A stretch of 64,000 bases of DNA from Psychrobacter sp. 1044 (GCF_904846525.1 NZ_CAJHAZ010000001.1:62001-126000), one strand, 5' to 3'. Positions 19,057-29,600 are shown, counted from the stretch's first letter. The notes: generated from the sequence alone by a model not told the origin. A program made the numbers and translations.

Positions 19057-20213
19057 TGAACACTGATAATGCCTTAGTGGCTAACATGGATGTCCTCATT
19101 GCCCCTATCGATGGCAGTCGTCACGGTGTGGGTGAAGACCTTACCTTTGACATGCGTATCGATGCCATCGTCGCTGCTCGTCAAGAAGACGATCCGTTAC
19201 TGGCACAAGGCAATTGGGTCACTGAACTAAAAGTCGCCGATTGGGACTTTGTCAAAAACCAATGTGCCGATTTGCTCAGCCATACTAGTAAAGATATGAA
19301 GCTGGCACTTTGGTATGTCGATGCGTTGAGTCACACCGACCATTTAGCAGGTGTTAGTCAGGGGTTAAGTCTGCTACAGGCACTCAATGACGAGTATTGG
19401 CTCACCATGTATCCGCCGCTAGATGGCGAGGAAGACAGTATGGATATCAGGGCAGGGCTGCTGTCATGGTTCGTCAAGGCGCTCACTGATGATATTAAGC
19501 AGCTATCGCTTTCTGACACAAAGACAGAAAAATATAACTATAACTATTATCTAACCGCTCGTGATCATGACAAGCAGCGTCAGCAAAATCCCGATAACGA
19601 ATCGTCTAACCAATTAACACTAAGTGATTATAACCACGCTATAAAAACCAGTACTGAGGCCTGGCAACAAGCACTGATGAGCAATCTTAGTAAAGTTACT
19701 GAGCAGTGGCAGGCGCTGACTGATCAGTTAAATGATTTGATGGGTATGGATGCGCCGGTATTCGCACCAGTCACGGATTTATTGGTTGCCCTGACCCAAC
19801 ATTTGCGACCGTTGATACCAGAATATTTCGATACCACTAGTAGTGTTTCCGCTCAAGAAAGCGTAGCAGATACTATGGACAGTATCACTGATAATGAAGG
19901 TACGATATCAGATAGGAGTGGGCAATCATCTAGCACAAAAAATATTAGCTCAACCAGTTTTAATCCTAGCAACCGTGATCATCAAAGCAATCGTCAGCAA
20001 GCGCTTAAATTATTAGGTCAAATTCAAGATTATTTTGCGACCAATGAGCCGCACAGCCCGGTGACGTTTTTACTCGGTCGGGCGATTGATTGGGCTGATA
20101 TGCCGCTCGACCAATGGCTCACTCATATCATCAAAAACGAAGATCAGTTAGCGATACTCTCTGACATGATTGGAATTAAACCCAAACGTGATTCATCTGA
20201 CGATGGCTATTAA
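19056..20213 (+). CDS. tssA: T6SS cap/baseplate protein TssA
   Basis: 385 residues. The N-terminal ImpA_N domain is clear, with DDPLLAQGNWVTELKVADW, CADLLSHTSKDMKLALWYVD and YWLTMYPPLDGEEDSMD. A low-complexity Ser/Thr/Asp stretch follows (about 270-315), then a short C-terminal domain with NRQQALKLLGQIQDYFATNEPHSP and ending in IIKNEDQLAILSDMIGIK, the usual end of short TssA proteins. TssA helps start sheath polymerisation. Translation is coupled to clpV by the TAATG overlap. Confidence 0.95.
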   Translation: MNTDNALVANMDVLIAPIDGSRHGVGEDLTFDMRIDAIVAARQEDDPLLAQGNWVTELKVADWDFVKNQCADLLSHTSKDMKLALWYVDALSHTDHLAGVSQGLSLLQALNDEYWLTMYPPLDGEEDSMDIRAGLLSWFVKALTDDIKQLSLSDTKTEKYNYNYYLTARDHDKQRQQNPDNESSNQLTLSDYNHAIKTSTEAWQQALMSNLSKVTEQWQALTDQLNDLMGMDAPVFAPVTDLLVALTQHLRPLIPEYFDTTSSVSAQESVADTMDSITDNEGTISDRSGQSSSTKNISSTSFNPSNRDHQSNRQQALKLLGQIQDYFATNEPHSPVTFLLGRAIDWADMPLDQWLTHIIKNEDQLAILSDMIGIKPKRDSSDDGY

Positions 20214-20319
20214 TTGAATCAACGACAAATGAATACTTAGTTAACGGGCAATCTGTGCACAAATTATAATCTTGCAATATTAAACTTTCCACCTTTGGAC
20301 TGATAAAAAAGGGCTTATC

Positions 20320-23022
20320 ATGGTATGGACTCAAACAAAGCGGCATGTGCAACTGAGTAGTGCCCATCCTGATATTGCCATCAGTCTCATTCAACAGGCT
20401 GACTTGGTTGAAAGCTTACTTGGCATGCCATTGCCCGACAGTGTTTGGGATAAGCCCGCTCTTATGCCAACGCCTGACGCTTATCCAAGCCCGTATCATC
20501 AAGACCAACGAGCGCAGTCCTATCAGCAGCGCCAGCTCGCCCTCTATTGCGGCTACCGTATTAGCATTACTCTACTGCATCCACGAGCAGGACTGGATAT
20601 AAAGCAATGGCTAGGGCAAAGTCTCTCGATACATTGGCATACGGGCGATAAGCTACTGCCAAGCCAAGTTCGTCACGGTATCATCACCGAAGTCGCTGCC
20701 CTCGGTAGCAACAGTGGTATGGCCGCCTACCGCATCATCTGTGAACCTAACTTAGGTCAATTACGCCTGAACAGTCATAATCGCCGTCATCATCATCTCA
20801 GTCTCAGTGAACTCATTACCCAAATCATCAGTCCATACGATATGAACGTTGAGATTGACGAGCGCCTCAGTGATGACAGCAACTATCATATACAGCATAG
20901 CGTCCAATACAACCAAACCGATCTGGCTTATCTAACCCAATACCTTGCTCTCTATGGCATCACAGGCTATTACCGTCACGAAGCAGACAAACATACCCTA
21001 GTCTTACTACCTAGTGATGGAGAAGAATTGCGTCCTGATGTCAGTGATATCCAAAGCATCCTCAGTCAAAATCCTGCCAACCTTGCTGATAGACAAGACC
21101 GCGTTACTGCCATTCGTCCTCGTATTGCTCAGCACACCCAGCAAAGCGACCTACATCGTTATGACAGTCGCTTGATGAGTATCTATACTGGCAGTAGCAG
21201 TAGCGAGCAACCGATCGATTCATCAAACAGCACGCATCAGCGCTTTTTACACAGTCATAGCCGTTTTGATGATGACAGTCTCGATAAGCTTGCTACTCGC
21301 TACCAGCAGAACGCACAGCAGCGTGCCAATCTAGGCAGCCTAACCGGTAACATCCGTCATCTGAGTTTGCCAAGTAGCCACTATATCGATGGCAACTCTT
21401 ATTTGACCGATCCGATCAGTCTGGTGTCTCTTCATCAGCATATTAATAATCATATTCCAGCAGATTGGTTGGGGGTAGTACCCTTTGATCCCATTACCTT
21501 ACAGCCAAATACCAACTATGATAATGATGACGACAACGATGACAACGTCCATCATATCAATGCCTGCTACCTACCGTTTCCGCATCATCACCATATTCCT
21601 TATGGGGAACAGCTGGACAAACTAGGACAACCGCATCCGAGTCTGACAGGTCTGATGAGTGCCAGTATTATTGACACAGACAGCAGCGCCATTACTCATG
21701 ATCGTAATCATCGTGCGCATATTAGATATCACTGGCAAAGCGAAGGTGACGATAGCGCACACTGGATACCCATCGCCAGTCACCTCGTCGCCGATCACAT
21801 GGGACAAACCCATCCGCTACGTCATGGGCAACATGTTCTGATCGACTTCATCGGCGGTGACATTACTCATCCCATCATCATTGGCAGCACCCATAACGGC
21901 CAAGGCAATTCTGATGCTCAGCACAATAGCATCGTCAGTGACTCAGGTAGCATTGATGCCACCAGTCCCGCTTGGTTTATCAATCAAAGCCATGCTTATC
22001 CCATAGACGGTATCAAGACTCAAAGTATCGATAGCAGTCGAACAGGCGAGGCGACCAAAGACAGCTTAACCAACGGCTATAACCAGCTAATGTTTGACGC
22101 TCATACTGACAGTCCGCAGATTAACGTCTATAGCAGTAGCTATCAAAGCAGCCTAACCATTGGTCATCTGTATCAGCATACCGACCACACCCGAGGACAA
22201 GCCCGTGGACAAGGTATCAGTATCGAGACCCAAGCCGCCGCCAATGTGCAAGGCGGCACAGGCTTACATATCAGTAGCCAAGCATCAAACCCCACATCAA
22301 ATCCTCACATGAGCCATAACAGCCATAGCAAACTACAAACCGCTGACCAACATCAACAAGCTTACGCTCAGCTGGCTGACACCCATCAGCCAGTGGGACT
22401 AGAGGGCAGCAGCAATAATAAGAGCAACAGTAAAGAAGATGCGCAAACCCCATTTGCCCAATTTAGCAAAGACACCAATGACGCAACATTAAACGAAGCC
22501 GGACAATGGCAACAAGCCAATCTACTGATCGACTCTCAGCGTCACCTCGCCATGCTAAGCGGAAAGCACAGCCAATATAGCAGTACTAAAAATACTCATG
22601 CGCATGCGACAGACAACACTCATTATCATAGTCAAACCCAAATGAATAAGTTGGTGTCAGGCGATATACATTATTACAGTAACAAAGCCCAAACCCATAC
22701 CGCTGCTCATGGTAATGTCACCATACAAGCCCATCAAAGCAAGATGCGGCTCGATAGTGAGCAAGTACTACGCATCCATAGCCGTGACAGTATTGAGATT
22801 ATCGCGCTTGATACGCTAACGCTGAAAGCCGCAGGCAGCGGTATTGAGATATCAGGTGGCAATGTGACGTTTATCACGCCAAGTCAGGTGGGCTATAAGG
22901 CAAGTAAGGTGGATTGGGAGAGTGGGGGTGAAAGTAGTCCAACGATTACTATGCCGCAAGACGAGCTTGCCGACTGTGCTGCCAAGACTGGTAGTGCTGG
23001 CAATAAAGGTGGAGCGGTTTAG
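20320..23022 (+). CDS. vgrG: Second T6SS spike protein VgrG
   Basis: 900 residues. The gpD-like base (residues 80-330, SVQYNQTDLAYLTQYLALYGITGYY split across the core), the OB-fold region (HIRYHWQSEGDD, HWIPIASHLVADHMGQ, HPLRHGQHVLIDFIGGD) and a repetitive beta needle with DUF2345-like end (GIEISGGNVTFITPSQV) are all present. Its N-terminus differs from that of VgrG1. The sequence is rich in His, Ser and Asp. AAAGGG lies six bases before the ATG. It is followed within two bases by a DUF4123 adaptor and then a large effector, so it is probably the carrier for that effector only. Confidence 0.93.
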   Translation: MVWTQTKRHVQLSSAHPDIAISLIQQADLVESLLGMPLPDSVWDKPALMPTPDAYPSPYHQDQRAQSYQQRQLALYCGYRISITLLHPRAGLDIKQWLGQSLSIHWHTGDKLLPSQVRHGIITEVAALGSNSGMAAYRIICEPNLGQLRLNSHNRRHHHLSLSELITQIISPYDMNVEIDERLSDDSNYHIQHSVQYNQTDLAYLTQYLALYGITGYYRHEADKHTLVLLPSDGEELRPDVSDIQSILSQNPANLADRQDRVTAIRPRIAQHTQQSDLHRYDSRLMSIYTGSSSSEQPIDSSNSTHQRFLHSHSRFDDDSLDKLATRYQQNAQQRANLGSLTGNIRHLSLPSSHYIDGNSYLTDPISLVSLHQHINNHIPADWLGVVPFDPITLQPNTNYDNDDDNDDNVHHINACYLPFPHHHHIPYGEQLDKLGQPHPSLTGLMSASIIDTDSSAITHDRNHRAHIRYHWQSEGDDSAHWIPIASHLVADHMGQTHPLRHGQHVLIDFIGGDITHPIIIGSTHNGQGNSDAQHNSIVSDSGSIDATSPAWFINQSHAYPIDGIKTQSIDSSRTGEATKDSLTNGYNQLMFDAHTDSPQINVYSSSYQSSLTIGHLYQHTDHTRGQARGQGISIETQAAANVQGGTGLHISSQASNPTSNPHMSHNSHSKLQTADQHQQAYAQLADTHQPVGLEGSSNNKSNSKEDAQTPFAQFSKDTNDATLNEAGQWQQANLLIDSQRHLAMLSGKHSQYSSTKNTHAHATDNTHYHSQTQMNKLVSGDIHYYSNKAQTHTAAHGNVTIQAHQSKMRLDSEQVLRIHSRDSIEIIALDTLTLKAAGSGIEISGGNVTFITPSQVGYKASKVDWESGGESSPTITMPQDELADCAAKTGSAGNKGGAV

Positions 23023-23024
23023 GT

Positions 23025-23897
23025 ATGCTAATACCAAAAGTAGAGTTTCTCGATGATATTCAAGCGACTGACGATTATCAAAAGCAACTTAAGGCTTTAT
23101 ATCTAACAGTCTCTGACAATCAATATCAAACGCTGACAGTCCTTATTGATCTAAATATTTACGGTACAGCTGTCTTTGACTTATTAGACTGCGGCATAGA
23201 TTTGCCATTTGAGCGCATCAAACGCATTCATCATAGCTTTAGCGATGATTTGGCACTTATTAAGATGTCACTTGATAGTAGTACAGGTCAACGGCTACTC
23301 GAGCAGCTACTGGCATTGGCACTATATGAAAACACCAATGATATATCTGGTTATCCGCATTCGCGTAGCGTCTGTCTATGGCTATTTGATCAACCAATCA
23401 CAGAAACGCTTACACATAGTATATATCTGATAGGACAGGCATATGGAATAGGGACAAATAAGCGTCGCTATTTGCGCTATTGGGATCCTAGAGTGTTAGC
23501 GCTATTAACCTATATTTGGACAGCTGAACAAAAGCTACAAATATATCAACTGCGATTACCTCGTATTCATTATATAGATTTGAATAACACCTTTACGGAG
23601 ATAGCGTTGCCGACACCCAATGAAGTATATCCGTCTAATACGGAAGTGGCGTTAAAGCAGCTCCAGCCTTTACCTTTTCGGTTCAGTCAGCAGCAGTGGC
23701 AGGTGCTCATACAGACAGAGTGGATAAATATGATACTGCGGCAGTTAAAGGGTCAAGTGGTAATTACCCATCGAGTTTATGAAATAATCATAAGCCAAGC
23801 TCTACTGATTGCTCAGCGTAAAATGTCGCAGCAGCAAGCCGTTAAGAATATCATTAAAGACTTAGAGCGAATGAAAGGTAAGGGGGTAGTGGCATGA
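23025..23897 (+). CDS. DUF4123 effector-loading adaptor (Tap/Tec-like)
   Basis: 290 residues. The DUF4123 pattern is visible: SVCLWLFDQPITETLTHS followed by RRYLRYWDPRVLALL, the family's hallmark WDPRV motif, and a helical C-terminal half. Such proteins bind a VgrG and its cognate effector in the cytoplasm and load the cargo on the spike. It lies two bases after vgrG2, and its stop overlaps the effector start (ATGA at 23894-23897), the classic vgrG-adaptor-effector order. Confidence 0.88.
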   Translation: MLIPKVEFLDDIQATDDYQKQLKALYLTVSDNQYQTLTVLIDLNIYGTAVFDLLDCGIDLPFERIKRIHHSFSDDLALIKMSLDSSTGQRLLEQLLALALYENTNDISGYPHSRSVCLWLFDQPITETLTHSIYLIGQAYGIGTNKRRYLRYWDPRVLALLTYIWTAEQKLQIYQLRLPRIHYIDLNNTFTEIALPTPNEVYPSNTEVALKQLQPLPFRFSQQQWQVLIQTEWINMILRQLKGQVVITHRVYEIIISQALLIAQRKMSQQQAVKNIIKDLERMKGKGVVA

Positions 23898-26800
23898 GCA
23901 ACGATTTAGGTTTTATAGATGGATTGACATCAAATAGTAAAAATAAAACTGAGCCTGTAGTATTAGAGCCTGACTATGAAATTCTTATTGAACCTGATTT
24001 GCTTGAAGTGGAATTAGAAACAATTACAGTAACAGCAACAGCAACATCTTGTCGTGATTACGAATGCGGAGCTACAGGTATACCGATTTTACCTGTAGTA
24101 TTTAGTCAGCGCGACTATGGATTGAATTGTAATGATAAGCGTTATTTTAGAGATAGGTTATCTTCACATTTAGCTAAACATAATGCTATTACTAGCCTAC
24201 CTACACAGACCTACCTTTATTGCTTCTATGACTTTGTTGGTCCTTATGGAGATGACGAAAAGTATATTTCAGAGATATTTACTGGTAAAGATGGTGCATT
24301 ACGAAGAGTTAAAACTTATGAAGAAGATGATTTTGTAATAAAGGACAAAGAAGACGTTAATAAGATAGAGGTAACAAATATAGATGAGCCTGATAATGAC
24401 AGCCTCGAGGAAATGGCACAGCCAGCTCTCTGCGATAGAAACTATCATAGTACGTTAGATAGTAAGTATCTCACCTTAGATCCAGGTGGAATAGTATGGC
24501 TTATGGGCAGTCATGCCAAGCTAAGTAAAGAAACATTAAAAAAATACTTTTATGATGAAGCACTGCGCGATAAGCGTATGCAAAAGTTCGTCGTTGATGA
24601 CTTGACTGATAATAAAAATACTAGATATATGTCTAAATTTTTACCAGAACTGGATTATATGAATAGTTTTCATCAACGAAAGCGGTTAGAACAGGGCGGT
24701 GATATCGATGATAAAATTGCAATATATGAAAAAGATCGAAAAGAAGACATTCAAGGTGCTATACGTTCTGCTTTTCAGCTATACAAAAGTATGGAAAGAA
24801 GTATTTCGGAAAGAGTAGAGACGCTTCAAAAAAGTATTGACGATGGATATAGTGACGAATTGGGTAGAACTGAATTGAAGTTTTTAAAAAAAGCAAAACC
24901 CATGATGGTCGCCCTGCCTGATCCCGTAGGAGAGGTGGTAGCAGCAGCAGAAAAATGTAATTACCTAATTAGCCAGCTATCGGAAAATAGCAATCTGCGC
25001 AAAGTAGCAAACGCGCTGATTATAAAAAATCTTGAAGAATCGAGTATAAAAACAACCAAATACGAGGGTAAAGAGTGGTTTAATTGGGGTGATGATGACT
25101 ATCTTGGTACTTTTTTAAACGATATATTTAAAGATACGGATCGCGATACACTTATATTCAAACATATCAATGAAAGTAATTACCGTTCTTATCTACGAAC
25201 CTCTCAGCAAGTTATTGGAATAAAAAAGCAACTTCTTGAGGCACGGAAAAACTATATTTCTATCATTACGGATACGGAAAAACCGTTAAATTTTCAGTAC
25301 ATTTTAGAAAATGATTTTGATATCAATCTTATCCATGACGAAGAAACGGCTAGAGGTTTTGAGGCTATAGTTGCTGGTTGTATTACTAGTTGTGGAATTG
25401 ATGATAGTAACCTTGGACTACCGCAAAGTATTCTTGATTCCTTTGCAAAGTCTGCATCAAAAGGTAATGATATCGCTGATGAAGAATTTCAGAAAGTATT
25501 ATTACCTCAGCTTAGTCAAAGCACTGAAATAAATCAAAACTGGTTACTTAAAGCGCTTGGTGGATTAGATAAAGACTTAGTCCAAAAACTTTATGATTTT
25601 AGTAAACAAGATAGAGGGACGGAAGCTGCGGGTGCAGGTATTGACTATCTTGGCGAGAAGATTAGCGTTAGTGAACTTGAGAGCATAAAAGTCAACAGTG
25701 AACGCAGCGCTGCTGCTAATAAGAATGCTCTAGTTAAAACTCTAAGCCAAAACTTAATTAAACTGTATCATCATGATCCAAAAGCTTTTAAAAATTTACA
25801 TCTTACCCTACAAGCAAGTATTTATGGTCATACTGGCATCAAGATTGTACCGAGGCGAGTTATCGCTAGTATGGATACGATGTCAGCCTTTGCCAATTAT
25901 GCTATGGATATGACTGTACCAAAAACACTAAAAGACGCTATCAATGCTAGAGCACGTAAAATCAAATCAGGAGCGATCAATAAGTATGAAGGTATGTCAG
26001 GCAATACAGTCACGCGGTTACCTAACATTGATACTCCTGCTCAAGCGCAGATTTATATACTCAATCATATTGATGAAGCGAAGCGAAGCAATAAGAGTGT
26101 TAGCTCTCTTGAACCTCTTAACAATGGAAAACCTATCAACCTTGATGCTTTAGATGCAGAGCAGCTAGCAGCTGAGGCAAGGCAGTGGCGTGGTAAAAGC
26201 GCAAATGTCGCTGCTGGTGGCTTCTCTATCTTTATAACCTTCTTTCAATTAAAGTCAGTCGTTGCAATCCTACCATTTCTCTCAAAACTCAGATATGCAG
26301 GTGATAAATTATTATTAACTCAAACACAACTAGGCACAGTAAGTACCAGTCTAGCCATTGTGACAGCTAGTATGGATACCACAGCAGCAGGGGCAAGTAT
26401 AATAGGCAGAACCAGCTTTGCCAGCAAATTAATATATGGGGCAGGATGGGTTGGTGTAGTTGGGGCGGTATTGGAAGTAGGAAGCTTGACTATTTATGGT
26501 TATCGTAAGTTTAATGATGGTAACATTCCATCTGGTTTATTAACCATTGGATCAGGCGTATCTGTATCTGCTTCGGCCGCAGCGGGATTAATTTATGGTT
26601 ATGCAGCAGTTAGTACGTCATCAGCTGGAACAGCTGCTATTCCCGGTGCCGTATTATTATCTATTATGATGATAGGATTATCTCTAAGCTATAGCTTTCA
26701 GCGTCTAGCTTACAAGTATGATGATAAACAAAACGTACTTATTGAATATTGGCTAGACAACAGCGTGTTCGGTAATCAAGCTATGCGAGGACAAGACTAT

Positions 26801-27331
26801 TATCTAATAAATCCGTTCCAGTCAAAGCCCGCTTTTAATAGCTTAGCAGAGGATATTAGCGGTTTTATTACCGCTTGTTCAGGCTTTTTTGCAAGAAGTG
26901 CGTTAAGTAAAAACCACGGTAGAACAAATGGGATATTAGGAGGTGCTGTTGCTGGCATACATGGTATCAAATTTAACAGCCAAGTCGTGATGGGTCAGTT
27001 TATTGACAGTAGTGAGTTGCATATTTCTATTGAGCTAGTTACGAAAGATGGCAAGGTTTTGAGCAATTTATTCAATATGTCATTATCATCTGCTAATGGC
27101 TCACTACAACCTACTGGAAATGGCGCATATTTTGATCACAGTAAAGTTGTTATAGAAAGCAAAGATAGCGGTACTGTGGTCACTGTCAAAGATATCTATA
27201 TCAAAGACAGCGTCTATAGTGCAGATAGCATTCAAAAGGGCAGAGTAATCATTAAGTATATCGCTGATGCCACTCAAAACCCTATCTATCCACTCTATGA
27301 CTTTGCTTACATGGATAATAACAAATACTGA
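23894..27331 (+). CDS. VasX-like pore-forming T6SS effector
   Basis: 1145 residues. The N-terminal region resembles the VasX/BTH_I2691 effector family: GIPILPVVFSQRDYG, TYLYCFYDF, then PDPVGEVVAAAEKCN near residue 340. A long helical middle follows. The C-terminal third has hydrophobic segments at about 773-797 (IFITFFQLKSVVAILPFL), 846-870 (GAGWVGVVGAVLEVGSLTIYGY) and 880-935 (SASAAAGLIYGYAAVS to LLSIMMIGLSLSY), as in colicin-like membrane-damaging effectors. It lacks a signal peptide. It probably inserts in the target inner membrane and collapses the proton motive force. It is coupled to the adaptor upstream and is followed by two likely immunity genes. The family assignment is by motif recognition. 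Confidence 0.82.
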   Translation: MSNDLGFIDGLTSNSKNKTEPVVLEPDYEILIEPDLLEVELETITVTATATSCRDYECGATGIPILPVVFSQRDYGLNCNDKRYFRDRLSSHLAKHNAITSLPTQTYLYCFYDFVGPYGDDEKYISEIFTGKDGALRRVKTYEEDDFVIKDKEDVNKIEVTNIDEPDNDSLEEMAQPALCDRNYHSTLDSKYLTLDPGGIVWLMGSHAKLSKETLKKYFYDEALRDKRMQKFVVDDLTDNKNTRYMSKFLPELDYMNSFHQRKRLEQGGDIDDKIAIYEKDRKEDIQGAIRSAFQLYKSMERSISERVETLQKSIDDGYSDELGRTELKFLKKAKPMMVALPDPVGEVVAAAEKCNYLISQLSENSNLRKVANALIIKNLEESSIKTTKYEGKEWFNWGDDDYLGTFLNDIFKDTDRDTLIFKHINESNYRSYLRTSQQVIGIKKQLLEARKNYISIITDTEKPLNFQYILENDFDINLIHDEETARGFEAIVAGCITSCGIDDSNLGLPQSILDSFAKSASKGNDIADEEFQKVLLPQLSQSTEINQNWLLKALGGLDKDLVQKLYDFSKQDRGTEAAGAGIDYLGEKISVSELESIKVNSERSAAANKNALVKTLSQNLIKLYHHDPKAFKNLHLTLQASIYGHTGIKIVPRRVIASMDTMSAFANYAMDMTVPKTLKDAINARARKIKSGAINKYEGMSGNTVTRLPNIDTPAQAQIYILNHIDEAKRSNKSVSSLEPLNNGKPINLDALDAEQLAAEARQWRGKSANVAAGGFSIFITFFQLKSVVAILPFLSKLRYAGDKLLLTQTQLGTVSTSLAIVTASMDTTAAGASIIGRTSFASKLIYGAGWVGVVGAVLEVGSLTIYGYRKFNDGNIPSGLLTIGSGVSVSASAAAGLIYGYAAVSTSSAGTAAIPGAVLLSIMMIGLSLSYSFQRLAYKYDDKQNVLIEYWLDNSVFGNQAMRGQDYYLINPFQSKPAFNSLAEDISGFITACSGFFARSALSKNHGRTNGILGGAVAGIHGIKFNSQVVMGQFIDSSELHISIELVTKDGKVLSNLFNMSLSSANGSLQPTGNGAYFDHSKVVIESKDSGTVVTVKDIYIKDSVYSADSIQKGRVIIKYIADATQNPIYPLYDFAYMDNNKY

Positions 27332-27369
27332 GCCAGTGACTACACAATATATTTAAGTTGAGTTCTATT

Positions 27370-28431
27370 ATGTTCCTACCACTTCCACCTAAGCCCCCAG
27401 TGTTCAAAATAATCAGTCGCCCCTATGAAGGTAAGATATCCAGCTTTAAAGAAAAAAATGACAGTATTGATAGACTAAGTAATCTTATTCATGAGGTCAA
27501 CCCAGATTATTTACTGTTTCATCCAGTGATTAATTCTATTCAAAATGTATGGCTTTTAGCTTCTTATGGGTCATTATGGTTGTTTGGTCAGTTCTTCTTT
27601 TTAATATATGCTATGTTCAATGCAATAATAAAAGAAGGAGTACCAATTTATTATTTCTACGCAACTATATGTCTTATTTTCATTTTCATTACTTTTTTTA
27701 CTGCCCCTTTCCTAACACTTAAGCAGCTGGTTATTAAAAAATCTCGATACAATAAAGTCTTATTACTAAAAAAAACCCAACAAATTGCTTACTACGAACA
27801 CAATCGAAAGCAAGAACCTATCTTTCATCTGATTAATTATAAAGATATTACAGCCTCTGTCAGACGTAATGAAGGCTTAATATTTGAAGTTCTCAATCTT
27901 CATGTTATTGATGAGTCAACAGGGGAGTTGATACATTCTATTAGCTTTGAAGATATGCGACTCAACTCCTACGATCAATGGGCATTCATCCGCACCTACA
28001 TGGAGCGTCCAGCAGAAGAGCTGCCTTTAAACACAGAATACGCTCAAGCGTGCCCAACGGACATGAGTCAGTCATTATTTGCCTGTGCTGATATCGCTCA
28101 AACCTCCAAAGAGTTTTATGATAAGAATCCTACTCATGAGTTTCGTCTCGCTGATTGGATTATTAGGTGCTGCACTATCAGCTACTTAGACCTTGCCGAG
28201 GGTAATATCTATCAATCAAGCGCCAATCCTGCTTTGCATCCTGAAGTGCAGCGACGGCTCATGTGGGATGGCATAAACAATCCGTATAACATCTTGCCTG
28301 TCACCGCAGAGCGCCAAGCCGCCTTTGCAAACCAAAATCAAGCCGTTAAGCGGAAATGGTATTCAGGCATTGCTGTGAATGCAACGTGGTTTATCGGTTC
28401 GATACTGTATGTGATGCTGGTGATTGCTTAG
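27370..28431 (+). CDS. DUF6708-type membrane protein, candidate immunity to the pore-forming effector
   Basis: 353 residues from the ATG at 27370; a TTG twelve bases earlier is in frame but less likely. Two transmembrane helices lie at about 63-86 (LWLFGQFFFLIYAMFNAII) and 92-115 (FYATICLIFIFITFFTAPFL). A cytoplasmic domain with WAFIRTYMERPAEELP follows, typical of DUF6708 proteins found beside T6SS effectors. A further hydrophobic segment closes the C-terminus (ATWFIGSILYVMLVIA). It follows the VasX-like gene by 38 bases. Immunity to inner-membrane pore formers is normally an integral inner-membrane protein, so this is the leading immunity candidate. Confidence 0.75.
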   Translation: MFLPLPPKPPVFKIISRPYEGKISSFKEKNDSIDRLSNLIHEVNPDYLLFHPVINSIQNVWLLASYGSLWLFGQFFFLIYAMFNAIIKEGVPIYYFYATICLIFIFITFFTAPFLTLKQLVIKKSRYNKVLLLKKTQQIAYYEHNRKQEPIFHLINYKDITASVRRNEGLIFEVLNLHVIDESTGELIHSISFEDMRLNSYDQWAFIRTYMERPAEELPLNTEYAQACPTDMSQSLFACADIAQTSKEFYDKNPTHEFRLADWIIRCCTISYLDLAEGNIYQSSANPALHPEVQRRLMWDGINNPYNILPVTAERQAAFANQNQAVKRKWYSGIAVNATWFIGSILYVMLVIA

Positions 28432-28481
28432 ATAAAAACTTATCAGCTAACATCAATTAAACAGTATGAGTACCGCTAAAA

Positions 28482-29462
28482 ATGAACAACTACATTATAA
28501 GACCGCAAGAGATTTACTTATTAGAACGCTATAGTTCACCCGCTTACTTTAAAGAGATGCGCGATGCCTTTGCGAATATGCTAGAAGCTGCTGAATATGC
28601 ATTGGAGCTATTTGTCAATGATTTACCCTTTGATTACCGTACGCGTCCTATCAATAGACAACCTGATATCGTTTGGGGCGAGCGGGTATTGCCAAACCTA
28701 CGTAGCACTTTAGACAACCTTAACGTCGGTTATCAAGAGCTGTTAAAAGGGGATCTAGCAGCAATAGGCTATGGCGGTAATGTAAAAAGTGATTTTCGGG
28801 CTATCAGCATGGATTACGATATCGACTGGATGCCAGAGCAGCAACAGCTGAATTATGAGAAATGGGAAAGAGAGGCAAGCTTACGCGCTTTTAACATGGG
28901 AATAACCAGTTATTTTGGTTGGTGTTTATACGACTTAATAGAAAATTATAGCATTGAATCAAGAGGAGCGCTTAATGCGCCTGAATCATGGCCTATCTAT
29001 AGTCTCAATCAAAAATATAGCGTTAAGGTAGATGAGGTCGTCCCTGTCGCTGGCATTTATGTACCAAATCGAGCAGATGCCAGTGCTCAAGTGCTATTAG
29101 ATGGCATGTTAGCGAATGAAGCTAATGTCGGTTATGACCCTGATACGACACATGCTGTCGGTAGAGCTCCTGTTACTTGGATGCTCGTTGAGCGTATCGC
29201 GGATAGTGGTGGTGGCAGTAGTAGTGTAGTATCGGAATCTTCACGTTGTGAGGCAGATCATCCTTGTCCGCAGACAGGATATTGGTGGTCACCTGCCAGT
29301 CAGGAGTTGCAGCATTTTCAAGCAGAAGACATCATGCCAGACATGACTAAAGGAAGGTGGGAAACCATTTGGTATTTTAACGCAACCAACCCGATGACTA
29401 TTCAACCTACCACGAGTTATATAAAAAGGAAAAGAGCCAGGCGACCTAAAGCTTATAAATGA
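28482..29462 (+). CDS. Imm71/Imm72-like immunity protein
   Basis: 326 residues, soluble, without signal peptide. The helical N-terminal half (YFKEMRDAFANMLEAAEYA) and the C-terminal ERIADSGGG, CEADHPCPQTGYWWSP and FQAEDIMPDMTKGRWETIWY match the pattern of Imm71/Imm72 polymorphic-toxin immunity proteins. It follows the DUF6708 gene by 50 bases, so the effector has two downstream candidate protectors of different type, one membrane-bound and one cytoplasmic. It may serve another toxin lost from the locus. A ribosome binding site is not evident. Confidence 0.72.
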   Translation: MNNYIIRPQEIYLLERYSSPAYFKEMRDAFANMLEAAEYALELFVNDLPFDYRTRPINRQPDIVWGERVLPNLRSTLDNLNVGYQELLKGDLAAIGYGGNVKSDFRAISMDYDIDWMPEQQQLNYEKWEREASLRAFNMGITSYFGWCLYDLIENYSIESRGALNAPESWPIYSLNQKYSVKVDEVVPVAGIYVPNRADASAQVLLDGMLANEANVGYDPDTTHAVGRAPVTWMLVERIADSGGGSSSVVSESSRCEADHPCPQTGYWWSPASQELQHFQAEDIMPDMTKGRWETIWYFNATNPMTIQPTTSYIKRKRARRPKAYK

Positions 29463-29600
29463 CACAATGGAAATGCGTATTCAAATAACTATGTTAAATA
29501 TACTTTTTTTACTACAGTCATCGTCGATATATCGATTCTGCTGTTTGTTAAACAAAACTGTGGAGCCACTATCTATGAGCAATTATTAAAGGCTATCTTT

